This document shows positions 1 to 7,378 of a stretch of DNA of 12,500 nucleotides, one piece after another. Made by a program: the position numbers and the translations under genes. The stretch is from Zygnema cylindricum (lineage: Eukaryota; Streptophyta; Zygnematophyceae; Zygnematales; Zygnemataceae), in assembly GCA_037447655.1 (NCBI GenBank), contig JBBHKE010002378.1, positions 1 through 12,500 of the forward strand. Direction: 5' to 3'. The notes beneath the pieces were generated by a model. That model did not search any database and was not told the origin of the DNA. It was given only the letters and a program-made list of their open reading frames with translations. The stretch's first letter is position 1; each line of letters starts with the position of its first letter.

Positions 1-221
1 CCCCCCCCCCGCCCCCCCCCCCCCCCCCCCCCTCTTTTCTTCCCTTGCCTTGTAAGTTTCCGTCAAACTTAGTGATTCCCCATCATTTGATATTACATTT
101 ATTTTTAATAGTGATTCCCATCTAGTGAACATCTGAGGCCATTATTTGCTGAACATCAATATTTTAAATCTGCTTCGTAGGGATTTTTCTACAAAAAACG
201 GTTATAAAAGAACAATGTTTT

Positions 222-236
222 CAGACCCACGGTCTG
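222..236. other. Short perfect hairpin
   Basis: CAGACC, a CAC loop and GGTCTG form six paired bases with a three-base loop, followed by TATAAAAAA. It is too short to call a terminator in a eukaryote, and its role is unknown. Confidence 0.4.
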
Positions 237-632
237 GTATAAAAAATAGGTGTCTCTTGACCTAACGTCCACTGTTCGACTTCAAAATATCGCCAACTTT
301 TGGTACTTATTAACAGGAGTTTCACAATACCTTTCCACATATTTTGCCTCCCTTTTCAAGCTTAATCCATATTTTGAACAACAAAGTCAACTTCCATTTC
401 ACAATTCTCCACTCTATTCCACAAAAAGGATTGAACCTACAACCGACAACCTTAAAACTTCTATCATTGTGTTTTTTTAAACCAGACGACAGCCATATTT
501 TGTCTTCAAACTTTCTTCCCCTTCCAATTTCTAATTTCATCCTCTTCAAGAACTGATTTTTCCTCCCGTTAAAACTCGTCCTGTTCATCGAAGAAAAAAT
601 AAGTTTCGTTTCTCCTCTTGTCAATTCGACTG

Positions 633-676
633 ACGTCGTAGAACAAGTCGTTAAAAAAGTCGTAAAAAAAAGTCGT
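633..676. repeat. Spaced AAGTCGT words
   Basis: AAGTCGT occurs at 645, 657 and 670, with a related ACGTCGT at 633. The spacing is 12-13 bases with A or T filler. On the MENG strand these are ACGACTT words starting about 30 bases after the stop codon, so they would lie in the 3' untranslated region. Confidence 0.6.
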
Positions 677-707
677 GTATTCATTATTTCATTAGTTCAT
701 TGTTTCC

Positions 708-808
708 TTATTTGTCGAGGACGAGGACTCCCATGAGTCCCCCGGCAATCTCATAATGTATTGCTCGTGAAAACCCGGCCTCTCGAGCCAACTCCACTTG
801 TCTCCTTC
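708..808 (-). CDS. MENG: MENG exon H (C terminus and stop)
   Basis: The acceptor TTTCCAG is followed by two bases finishing Gly and 32 codons: [20 protein letters not shown], then [12 protein letters not shown] and TAA at 710-708. EAGF and [10 protein letters not shown] are the usual end of MenG proteins, so the gene ends here at normal length. Confidence 0.95.
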
Positions 809-3725
809 CTGGAAACAACAGAAACAAATATAAATATTTAGATTAGAACAACATAAGATGAATACAAATAAAGAGATACTGATAACATAAGTGAATACGA
901 AACATCAGATAAGAAAAAGGCAAAAAAAATACGAATAAAGATATACTACCAACATGAAACGAAAATGAATAATCATATTACAACACAAAGAAAATACAAA
1001 CTAAGGCATAATGACAACATCAGTGAAGACGAATAATCACATTATTATAAAAACATAAAATGAATATGAATAGAGGCATAATAACATAAAATGAATAAAA
1101 CAGATATAAAGTGGTATAAATTATCTAGTTTCCAATCTTCTATCTGATTCAATACGGTTGTATGTCATAATATTGATGGCCCAAAATGACAGAGAATTTC
1201 ATCTTTGCTGGATTTCATTTTCCGTTACCGTTAAAAACTTCTACAGAAGCCAGTTAAAAATTTAGATTTGCCGAGGAAGACAATCGAAAACGGAAGTCCG
1301 TCTCTAACGAAATGCGAGGGAGAAAGGGAGATAGGGGGAGAGGGAGAGAGGAAGAGAGGGAAAGAGAGAGGGAGAGGGGAGTGGGGGAAGGGGGAGAGAA
1401 GGCGAGAGGGAGAGAGGGAGAGCGGGAGAGAAGGAGAGCACATAGAAAATTTGAAACTTTTTCCCACCAATATACCGATTCAATCCTCACCCGTGGGAAA
1501 CCGTTCAATCGAAGGTCGAAGGTATTTGTATTCTTCACTCACGCCAAATTGTGTGGCGATTGGTACCACAACATTGTCTAACATGAAACCCTAAAAAACC
1601 CAAAAAACCCAAAATGCCCCGAAAAAACCCCAAATCCCCAAAAACCCCAAAACCCCAAAAGCCCCAAAAGTCAAAAGGAAACATTCCACGTGTCAAAGCT
1701 TTTGAACAAACGCCCAAAAAAAAAAAAAAAAGTAGGTCACGTTAAATGAATATGTGACGCTTACTACACCATCTAACACAATTAGATTTGAGGAAAAGCT
1801 CTAATTCAATCAGGAGTTACATTTGAACCAAAAACATAAGATAGTGTTCATAAGACTTAACATATACGGGCCCAAGTTTGAACCACATTATCAAAAAGTA
1901 ATAGAGTGTAGTTACTACTTATGCCGTTTTTTGGTCGTTTTTCAATAACTCTATAGCGACAAATAGGTGTACACTATATCATTCACCACTATTAGTGTGG
2001 GTGAAATCGAGAGAGAGAGAGAGTGAAAGCGAGAGAGAGCGAGTGAGGGAGAGAGAGAGTGAGAGAGAGACAAGATCAAATCCAATGGATAAAATAATCA
2101 TGCGGCCCACATTATAAATGGTTATAGCTTGCAAATTTTACATTTTTTAATATACGTATTTTATTCAAATACGTAAAATACGAGTTAATACCTTAAAACT
2201 CATTTTCAGAACTTAAGAAAATTATGAACCGAACTAACTGCGGGAGGGAGGGAGGGAGGGAGGGAGGGAAGGAGGGAGGGATCCCAAATCCAGTTTGTTC
2301 TTTTATTTCAAAATGGGTCCATTATTCGATTAAAAATCCATTTAAGAAGAGTGTACAGAAGTAAAGCCGAAAACGTTTAATACGAAAAAAAACACAAAAA
2401 CAAAAATACAAAAACAAATAAAAGGGAGGGAGGACCTGAAAATTGGAGACAAGGGGGGAGGAGGAGTTGTTGAAGTCAAGAATCGCCGCACTACTGCCTG
2501 CCAAGGAACAGCTGTCAGGACTCTCTCCCTCTCTCTCTCTCCCCTTCCCCCTCCCTCTCCCTCGCCCTCGGCCTCTTCCTGCTATTTTCAAACTCTAGCC
2601 CTCTCCCTCTCCCCAGTGTATTTAAACTCTCTTCCTCTCCCTCTCTCTCACTGTAATTTCACCTCTCCATTTCCTCTCTCTCTCTCTCCCCCTCTTTCTC
2701 TCCCTACTCTCCATGTATATTTCCTATCTAAACATCTGAATGAAAAAAAATAGAATAAAAAATAAAGAAAAATAAATACTCTCACTTGTCTTTTGAACTC
2801 TCTAATTTTTTTGGAAAGCTCGAGTTTTGAAGTAAACAAAAATACTTTTCTTTACTTATTTCATTTTCCCAAACTCAGAGAGAGAGAGAGAAGGAGGAGC
2901 GCCTGAAGGGGAGAGAAAAGAGAGAGAGAGAGGGAGAGAGCGAGAGAGGAAGGGAGAAGGGTTGAGGAAGAGATAGAGAGTGAAAAACAAAAACAGCAAA
3001 CATAAAACAAAACAGATACCAAAACCGAAAAACCAAAAACCGAAAAACCCAAATCCCAAAAAAAAAAAAAAACCATCTCCCTCTTACCAGGCTTCAAAAC
3101 TCTTCTAATTTCTCGGAGGGAGAGAGGGATATCAATGACATTTCTGAGACCGTATCCCATTGTGACGGCATCAAAATGGGAATCTCCAAAAGGGAGAGAG
3201 AGGGCGTCTCCCTCCAACCACCTGGGAAAACAGTGAGATCCTTTTTTTTTAAATGTTTTTTCTATGTTTTTTGTTTGTTTTTTCGATCGTGTATGTTTTT
3301 TTTTCTGTGTGTTTTTTTTAATGTTTTATTTTGTGTTCTCTTTATACCTTTTTTTGTATGTTTCTTTTATGGGTTTTTCTATGTCGTCATTTTGTTTGTT
3401 TGTTTTTTCAAATAATTAAAATCCACGGAGAAAGAAAAACGTTTTTGACGTTCGGCAAAAATACACCCCGCAGCAAAAATTTTACTTTGGGCAAAATGTA
3501 AATCTCAACCGAATTATTAAATATTGCACTAAAACGCACTAAAACCACACAGAAAAAAAGAAAGTAAAATCTCACCTCATATCAGTACCGTAAGTTCCAA
3601 AATTGTTTTTTTGTCTTTTAGCGGCCACTGCCAGCTGTTCTCGAGAAAAGTCAATCCCTACCACCTGACCCCAAAAAACACCTCAAAATGCCCCTAAAAA
3701 AAAAAACGCACGCAACACACACACA

Positions 3726-3791
<66 letters not shown>

Positions 3792-5555
3792 TATATATAT
3801 ATATTCCGTGTGCATAATCGTACTTTCCCTGTTTATGTGACTCTATAGGAATAAATTTTTCTTTCTAGTTCTCCTCCCTATATGTCATATGCTTTCCAAA
3901 ACTAAAACTTTTTACCTTTTCTTTCATCACTGATTTCAAAAATTGTACCTTTTGAAAAATCCATAATCAACAAAAACTAACATGAAAAAATAAATGAATT
4001 TGTAAAGAAGACAAAATATAGAATGTGGAGAGTAGAAACAAAAAAAAAGAAAAAACAAAGTAAAGAACTACATACACACGAATAAATAAATAAACAGGCA
4101 ACTAAACAAAGAAAAACGAGGAGACTAGTAAACACTTAAATGATTTTTTTAGATTATTACATTATTAAATCATAATTTTTTACATTTTTTAAATTAGAAA
4201 TAAACGCTTACCTAAGTTATAAAATTAACGAACAAGCAAACAATAAAAAAAAGGATGTACTACTTACCAACGAAGAATGAAAAAACGATTTAAAAGTACA
4301 AAGGAAATAACAAACAAAAAAACAAAGAAAAAACAAAAGAAAAAAGCAAAACGAAAAAATGTTTAAAGGTGCGTTTCAACAACCAAACAATCAAAGAACT
4401 AGTAGAGGAGTATAAGACTCACCGATCCCGAGTTCCCCACTCTGTCGGCCAATAGGAAGGCGATATCGCCACTCCCACAGCAGATGTCCGCCACTCTGTC
4501 TCCCTTCTTAGCCCTGCTTCCCTTCCCCCCCCCCAAAAAAAAGATTCCGGATCCTGATTGTCATCATTTCTTGATCCCTCTGCCTCTTCCTTCCATCTCC
4601 CCTCCTCCTCTCCCTCCTTCCCTCCCCGATCCCTCCCTCCTCCCCTCCTTCCTCCCTCTCTTCCTCCCTTCCTCCTCCCTCCTTCTCCCTTTTCCTCCTT
4701 CCCCTACCCCTCCTCCACCTCCACTCCCTTTTCCAGTTGACTGCCATCCTCTTCAAATGGTGTTGTCCCAACTCAATTATTGCTGCCTTACCAGAATAAA
4801 AAAAACTTTCCCCATCTGGTTTCTGTAATTGTGGAAACTATGTTGTTTTGTTTTTTATAGAAGATACAAAAAGGTACAAAAGTAGAAAGGTACTTGAATA
4901 CGAAAGGTTCAAAAGACACAAACGGTAAAAAAGGTACATTAATATTCAAGTCACAAAGACCACCACAAATTGGACTATTCTTAGGGTTTTCTGGTCCATT
5001 ATTTTTTTTATTATTTGACGATTTTTTTTAAAAAAAATGACAAAAAAACACTGCAAAACTTAAAAACGGACGGAAAAATTCTTACAATCTGGGTAAGAAA
5101 ACTACAAACAAAAAAAATTGTAAATGTGTCAACGAGTTGAAATTTTCTGGACAAAAAAAGGAAAATCATCGAAACGACTTCCTTTTCAAACAAAAAAAAA
5201 AAAAAACCTCGCCTTTGAGAACAACAAATGAAAAGAAAACAAAAACCAAAAATGAAACGAAAACAAAAACAAAAAAACAAAACTAAAACAAAAAACAAAA
5301 ACGAAAACAAAAACAAAAACAAAAAAAAAAAAGCAAAGAAGAAAACAAAAAAGAAAACAAAGGAAAACATAAGACTCACTTGATCGTACATAGGAGCGAT
5401 GTTATTAAATAACTTTTGTCTTTCTTTCGGTACTTCCGATGAGTCGTTATAATCCATATTTTCCTCTAAATTGACATCCGAGGGACCCATTTCCTCCCAC
5501 GAACTCAAATTACTGTCCGCCACACCGATCCATGCGGACTGTTCCGTTTCCGTTC
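708..5555 (-). CDS. MENG: Demethylphylloquinone methyltransferase, plastid type, eight exons, 5' end missing
   Basis: Predicted S-adenosylmethionine-dependent C-methyltransferase of the UbiE/MenG/COQ5 family. In plants and cyanobacteria MenG methylates 2-phytyl-1,4-naphthoquinone, the last step to phylloquinone, the photosystem I electron carrier. I joined eight exons whose phases all agree; they give about 284 residues. In order they show [17 protein letters not shown] and RMAVNW, the SAM-binding motif [83 protein letters not shown] and a C-terminal [23 protein letters not shown] and ILDFN fit MenG better than UbiE or COQ5, which have LEFS at the latter place, as I recall the families. The length matches a MenG core plus a partial N-terminal extension. 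The first exon seen opens in mid-codon, so a plastid-targeting exon is missing. All seven introns hold low-complexity tracts. COQ5 is the main alternative. Confidence 0.93.
849..1097. repeat. Degenerate minisatellite, about 33-bp spacing
   Basis: The word AACATAAAATGAATA and close variants recur at 849, 884, 951, 1016, 1052 and 1083. The gaps of 35, 67, 65, 36 and 31 are near one or two times 33. The array lies in the last MENG intron (809-1490). Confidence 0.55.
1308..1440. repeat. GA/GGGA-rich purine tract
   Basis: This stretch of GAGAGG, GGGAGA and AGAGGG words lies in the last MENG intron. It produces open frames on both strands that are only repeat translation. The coding strand of MENG is pyrimidine-rich here. 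Confidence 0.9.
1491..1590 (-). CDS. MENG: MENG exon G (LDNVVVPIA to YLRPSI)
   Basis: The acceptor TTTTTTAG is followed by [33 protein letters not shown] and one base of Gly, ending at CGG|GTGAGG. It matches the family segment for Trp/Met-Ile-Asp-Asn-Val-Val-Val-Pro and EYxYLxxSI. The intron just upstream on the coding strand is a GGGG/TTTT tract (1600-1671). Confidence 0.95.
1592..1671. repeat. C-run/A-run tract before MENG exon G
   Basis: Runs of three or four C alternate with A-runs (CCCCAAAACCCC and similar). On the MENG strand this is G3-4/T3-7 and runs into the 3' splice site of exon G. It looks like a ciliate telomere repeat but is irregular and intronic. Confidence 0.85.
2009..2070. 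repeat. (GA)n microsatellite
   Basis: Interrupted GA dinucleotides within the MENG intron between exons F and G. The rest of that intron (1672-2435) is AT-rich apart from the GGGA array at 2242. Confidence 0.9.
2242..2281 (+). repeat. (GGGA)n array
   Basis: About ten GGGA units with one GGAA interruption, in the intron between exons F and G. Four or more G3 runs with one-base spacers fit a G-quadruplex motif on the plus strand. Confidence 0.9.
2436..2497 (-). CDS. MENG: MENG exon F (ILDFN motif)
   Basis: The acceptor TTGGCAG is followed by two bases completing Gly and 20 codons ending in [18 protein letters not shown] corresponds to the motif after RVLKPG. The downstream border is CAG|GTCCTC, a poor donor, but it leaves phase 0 exactly as exon G needs. 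Without splicing the frame would run into a long hydrophobic stretch unlike the family. Confidence 0.88.
2519..2700. repeat. CT-rich tracts in MENG intron E-F
   Basis: Several CTCTCC and CTCTCT blocks separated by short unique pieces. Two of the breaks, near 2585 and 2620, resemble each other (around CAAACTCTAGCC and TAAACTCTCTT), which suggests older duplications of about 35 bp. Confidence 0.8.
2876..2983. repeat. GA-rich microsatellite
   Basis: GA runs with GGGA and GGAGG interruptions in the intron between exons E and F. It is followed by A/C-rich ACCAAAAACCGAAAA words up to 3072, which are T/G-rich on the MENG strand just after the exon E donor. Confidence 0.9.
3088..3221 (-). CDS. MENG: MENG exon E (GDALSLPF to RVLKPG)
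   Basis: The acceptor TTTTCCCAG is followed by 44 codons: [20 protein letters not shown], then [20 protein letters not shown] and VLKP, ending one base into Gly at CTG|GTAAGA. This is the best conserved part of the protein and the strongest family evidence. MGYGLRN is typical of cyanobacterial and plastid MenG. Confidence 0.97.
3241..3415. repeat. T-rich tract in intron D-E
   Basis: TTTTTTGT and GTTTGTTTT words fill the intron upstream of exon E, A-rich on the MENG strand. A plus-strand open frame (3176-3415) here is Phe- and Cys-rich repeat translation, not a gene. Confidence 0.8.
3576..3664 (-). CDS. MENG: MENG exon D (motif GIDFS)
   Basis: The exon follows the acceptor GGGGTCAG and reads [18 protein letters not shown] and on to GTYGTDM, ending two bases into an Arg codon at GAG|GTGAGA. 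The acidic residue in GIDFS is expected to contact the ribose of S-adenosylmethionine in this fold. Both borders agree in phase with exons C and E. Confidence 0.95.
3715..3804. repeat. (CA)n followed by (TA)n
   Basis: About 38 CA units with one CCA break run from 3715 to 3790, then a short TA run from 3792 to 3804. They lie in the intron between exons C and D. The rest of that intron (3805-4416) is AT-rich with AACAAAG words and holds nothing I recognise. Confidence 0.95.
4423..4513 (-). CDS. MENG: MENG exon C (SAM-binding motif I)
   Basis: The acceptor AAGCAG is followed by one base finishing a split codon and 30 codons, [16 protein letters not shown] through DRVGNSGS. The exon ends at TCG|GTGAGT in phase 0. 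ADICCGSGD is the glycine-rich loop that binds S-adenosylmethionine. On the coding strand a run of ten G's lies about 10 bases upstream of the acceptor. Confidence 0.95.
4521..4735. repeat. C run and TCCC/CT-rich tract in intron B-C
   Basis: A C10A9 run at about 4525-4543 is followed by TCCC, CCTCC and CCTTCC blocks. On the MENG strand this is GGGA/GGAGG and fills nearly the whole intron of about 200 bp. It blurs the exon B donor. The long Pro/Leu/Ser and Arg/Glu/Gly open frames here are repeat translation. Confidence 0.9.
4719..4822 (-). CDS. MENG: MENG exon B (LGQHH segment)
   Basis: The conserved piece is [16 protein letters not shown], the counterpart of LSLGQHRIWKRMAVSW in the family. 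With the acceptor ATTACAG before 4822 the exon is in phase 0 with exon A and adds [14 protein letters not shown] in front, which matches nothing I know in the family. A shorter start at an internal AAG (about 4788) also keeps phase. The 3' end must leave two bases; GTGGAG donors after 4719 or 4725 both do so, giving NWKREWR or NWKRE before the next exon. Both donors are weak and lie inside a purine repeat. Confidence 0.7.
5218..5370. repeat. CAAAA-rich tract after exon A
   Basis: AACAAAAAC words with variable A runs occupy the donor half of intron A-B, T/G-rich on the MENG strand. The other half (4823-5217) is AT-rich with repeated GGTAC words (4873, 4888, 4932) and no recognised gene. Confidence 0.85.
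5380..5555 (-). CDS. MENG: MENG exon A (N-terminal part of the core)
   Basis: The exon follows a CGCAG acceptor and ends at CAA|GTGAGT. It opens with two bases that complete a split codon, then 58 codons, and ends in phase 0. The first half ([21 protein letters not shown]) is acidic, low in conservation and probably the end of a linker after the transit peptide. The family motif [12 protein letters not shown] closes the exon. No in-frame ATG precedes the conserved core except internal methionines, so translation should start in an upstream exon. An internal start at the methionine in SSWEEM cannot be excluded. Confidence 0.88.
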
Positions 5556-5725
5556 CTGCGGTAAATAAGGAAAGGAAGAGACAAATTTATTAGCAAATAG
5601 ACAAAGGGTGGAGGGCGGGAGGGAAAGAAGGAGGGAGGAAGGGAGGATTGGTCCGTTTCTGCTCCTGCAAGAAACGTGAATGGGTGAATAACTGAATAAA
5701 CAATTATGTTAGCAAATAAGCAAAA
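5543..5725. repeat. Diverged tandem duplication over the start of MENG exon A
   Basis: TCCGTTTCCGTTCCTGC at 5543-5559 recurs as TCCGTTTCTGCTCCTGC at 5652-5668. TTAGCAAATAGACAAAG at 5590 recurs as TTAGCAAATAAGCAAAAG at 5709. Each copy is followed by a GGGA array. The unit is about 110-119 bp. On the MENG strand both copies have a CAG acceptor before a similar peptide (TETEQSA and AETDQSS). Confidence 0.65.
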
Positions 5726-5726
5726 G

Positions 5727-5820
5727 TGAGTGGGAGGGAGGGAGGGAGGGAGGGAGAGATGGAGGTAGGAAGGGAAGGAAGGAGGGAAGGAGGGAAGGAG
5801 GGATGGGGGATGGGAGGGGA
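5727..5820 (+). repeat. (GGGA)n array
   Basis: GGGAGGGAGGGA units pass into GGAAGGAGGGA and GGGGGATGGGAGGGG. A shorter array of the same type lies at 5608-5645. G-quadruplex motifs on the plus strand are likely. Confidence 0.9.
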
Positions 5821-6166
5821 GAATTATGAAAGGATGAAACTTCTACAAAAAAACAAATTGGGAAATGTAAGTCAAATGTACAAAAACTCAACCCTCAACA
5901 AACCGAGGAAAGTTCACTCAAATATTACAAAAAACTCAAAAATTTACATTCTATTTCTTGTCCCACTGCACGTATTTTCCAAAGACAATGATTTAAGAAA
6001 CAGGAATGATTCATTTTCCATTGGACAGTTTAAATTATTTCACTAAATCGTGCTATAAAATAAGAATTTTGATGGTGCGTAATTGTCGATAAACATTTCG
6101 TACCACAAAACAAAAGTTCTCCATAGAGTTTTAGGAATAATGTCTTTTTGAACATATTTACCTAAC
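5821..6166. other. AT-rich stretch, no gene recognised
   Basis: Open frames of about 100 codons cross this stretch but they begin in the GGGA array and show no family motif. It would be MENG intron if the first exon is at 7172. Confidence 0.5.
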
Positions 6167-6177
6167 AGAGAGAGAGA

Positions 6178-6237
<60 letters not shown>

Positions 6238-6268
6238 AGAAGAGAGAGAGAGGGGGGGGGGGGGGGGG
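6167..6268. repeat. (GA)n followed by a G run
   Basis: A nearly pure GA microsatellite from 6167 to about 6252, with AAAG and CGAAGAA breaks, ends in a run of about 17 G's. The poly-Ser/Leu frame on the minus strand is repeat translation. Confidence 0.95.
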
Positions 6269-6269
6269 T

Positions 6270-6900
6270 CTGTAAACAATCAACAATCAAATCCTTAATA
6301 AATTGGGATGATATCTCGGGTTAAGAAAACTACCGTAATCCCTAAAAAATACATAGCTTACAAAAAAAATCACACCCATATCTAACCCTTTTATGAAATC
6401 TCATCGGTACCTAATTGTATCTATCCTTTTCCCTTTCCCACTTTCTAAGGCTGTGATTTAAAAAAAACATGACAAAAATTGACCATATTTGCTTCAAAAC
6501 CATTAATAACCAATGTTCATAAACATTATAGACCACCAAAAAAAAAAAAAAATACGTGTTTTTCTACACCATATTATTTTATTCTCATATTGTAGAGAAG
6601 ACTCAATACTATTTCTTGTGTGAAACTCAAAGTTAACCATATTCTTAGTGATACGATGTTATTAAGAAAAGAAAAAAAAAAAAACGGATTGAAAAGGTTC
6701 TCAATAAAACAAAATCAAAGTCAAAAAGACCCAGCTTCGAAGAAAATCTGTACAGCTTTTGTTATTATTAGAGTTAGGAGTACAATTGTATACAAATTTA
6801 GAGTCAGTAACACTAATTAGTGCTTTTGATATTATGGTGTAAGCCTAAATACTCTTCTAATCCATCTTATCAATACCATTTTATGATTCTCGGAGAAAAA
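6270..6900. other. AT-rich stretch, no gene recognised
   Basis: This part holds A runs (6536-6552, 6671-6684, 6896-6910) and unique AT-rich sequence. Short open frames have no recognisable domain. I see nothing to annotate. Confidence 0.5.
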
Positions 6901-6911
6901 AAAAAAAAAAG

Positions 6912-7172
6912 CTACCAAATCCGTAGTATTAGCTCTAGAAATGATGAAAGATATAATCTTGTCAAAATATACTGAGCAAAACAATCCACCCCAGTTTCCC
7001 AAGAAGTACCAAAAGTACAATACCAGTTGTGTTCGCATGTAAAACTAGACGACAAGCTCTCCTCGATTCCCGACTCCATGGCTTTGAGAAAGTTGCTCGC
7101 GAGAGAGTGGGGGAGGAAAAAGACGAGAGAGGAGGACATGTGACAAAGGAGGAGGAGGAGGAGAGAAGCCAT
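6912..7172 (-). CDS. Candidate 5' exon with start codon, possibly of MENG
   Basis: An ATG at 7172 sits in a good context (CCTCCATGGCT) and opens MASLLLLLLCHMSSSLVFF, a Leu-rich hydrophobic start that could be a signal or targeting peptide, running on to ESGIEESLSSSF. The block from 7000 to 7340 is richer in GC than its surroundings and has a G-box and CCAAT box just upstream on this strand. The open frame ends at 6912, but the true exon would stop earlier at a donor that I cannot fix. MENG exon A needs a phase-1 partner; a GTACTT site near 7024 would give that, weakly. The Leu run comes from a CTC repeat, so it may be untranslated leader. Assignment to MENG rests on strand, order and distance only. 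Confidence 0.27.
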   Translation of the reverse strand: MASLLLLLLCHMSSSLVFFLPHSLASNFLKAMESGIEESLSSSFTCEHNWYCTFGTSWETGVDCFAQYILTRLYLSSFLELILRIW

Positions 7173-7274
7173 GGAGGCGCGATTTTAATTCTCCACCGTC
7201 GACTTTGTGATAGTAGAGATCGAGATGTCGGTTTTGAAAAGAAGCAGAAATTAAACCGGGGACAAATGATTGTG

Positions 7275-7287
7275 ATTGGGCCACGTG
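7275..7287 (-). promoter_or_regulatory. G-box and CCAAT box
   Basis: A palindromic CACGTG at 7282-7287, inside CCACGTGGCA, is followed on the minus strand by CCAAT at 7279-7275. They lie about 105-115 bp upstream of the ATG at 7172. G-boxes are bound by bZIP and bHLH factors in plants and are common before light-regulated genes. No clear TATA box was seen between this site and the ATG. A G-box is symmetric, so it could also serve a plus-strand gene, but none was recognised. Confidence 0.4.
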
Positions 7288-7378
7288 GCACAAGATCCTG
7301 CAATAAGGGGCACACCACGCGACACTACGAAGCGTCACTCTTTTACTTAGTTGTTTATGGGTAAATGCACATACATTA

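Larger units (their letters stand above)
1..707. other. Left flank and presumed MENG 3' region
   Basis: The window opens with a C run (1-32, one G at 11). The rest is AT-rich without a convincing gene; the open frames here have no family features. Just past the MENG stop, on the minus strand, lie AATGAA-like words and then spaced ACGACTT words (633-676), so the MENG 3' untranslated region should be here. I did not find a clear polyadenylation signal. Confidence 0.5.

Noticed and set aside
1231-1594. Several open frames rich in Arg/Glu/Gly or Ser/Pro/Leu
   Set aside because: They are translations of GA and GGGA repeats in both directions and overlap the last MENG intron and exon G on the minus strand.
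1592-1671. Interstitial telomere of ciliate type (CCCCAAAA)
   Set aside because: The blocks are irregular in length, occur inside an intron and are not a pure repeat; the other introns show similar low complexity.
3176-3415. Phe- and Cys-rich plus-strand frame that could look like a membrane protein
   Set aside because: It arises from T-rich low complexity and is antisense to the end of exon E and its intron.
4484-4828. Pro/Leu/Ser-rich plus-strand frame of 114 codons
   Set aside because: It is a CCT/TCCC repeat translation, antisense to MENG exons B and C and the intron between them.
7029-7364. Plus-strand frame of 111 codons across the promoter block
   Set aside because: It is charged, driven by GAG/GGA repeats, has no motif and overlaps the better start on the minus strand.
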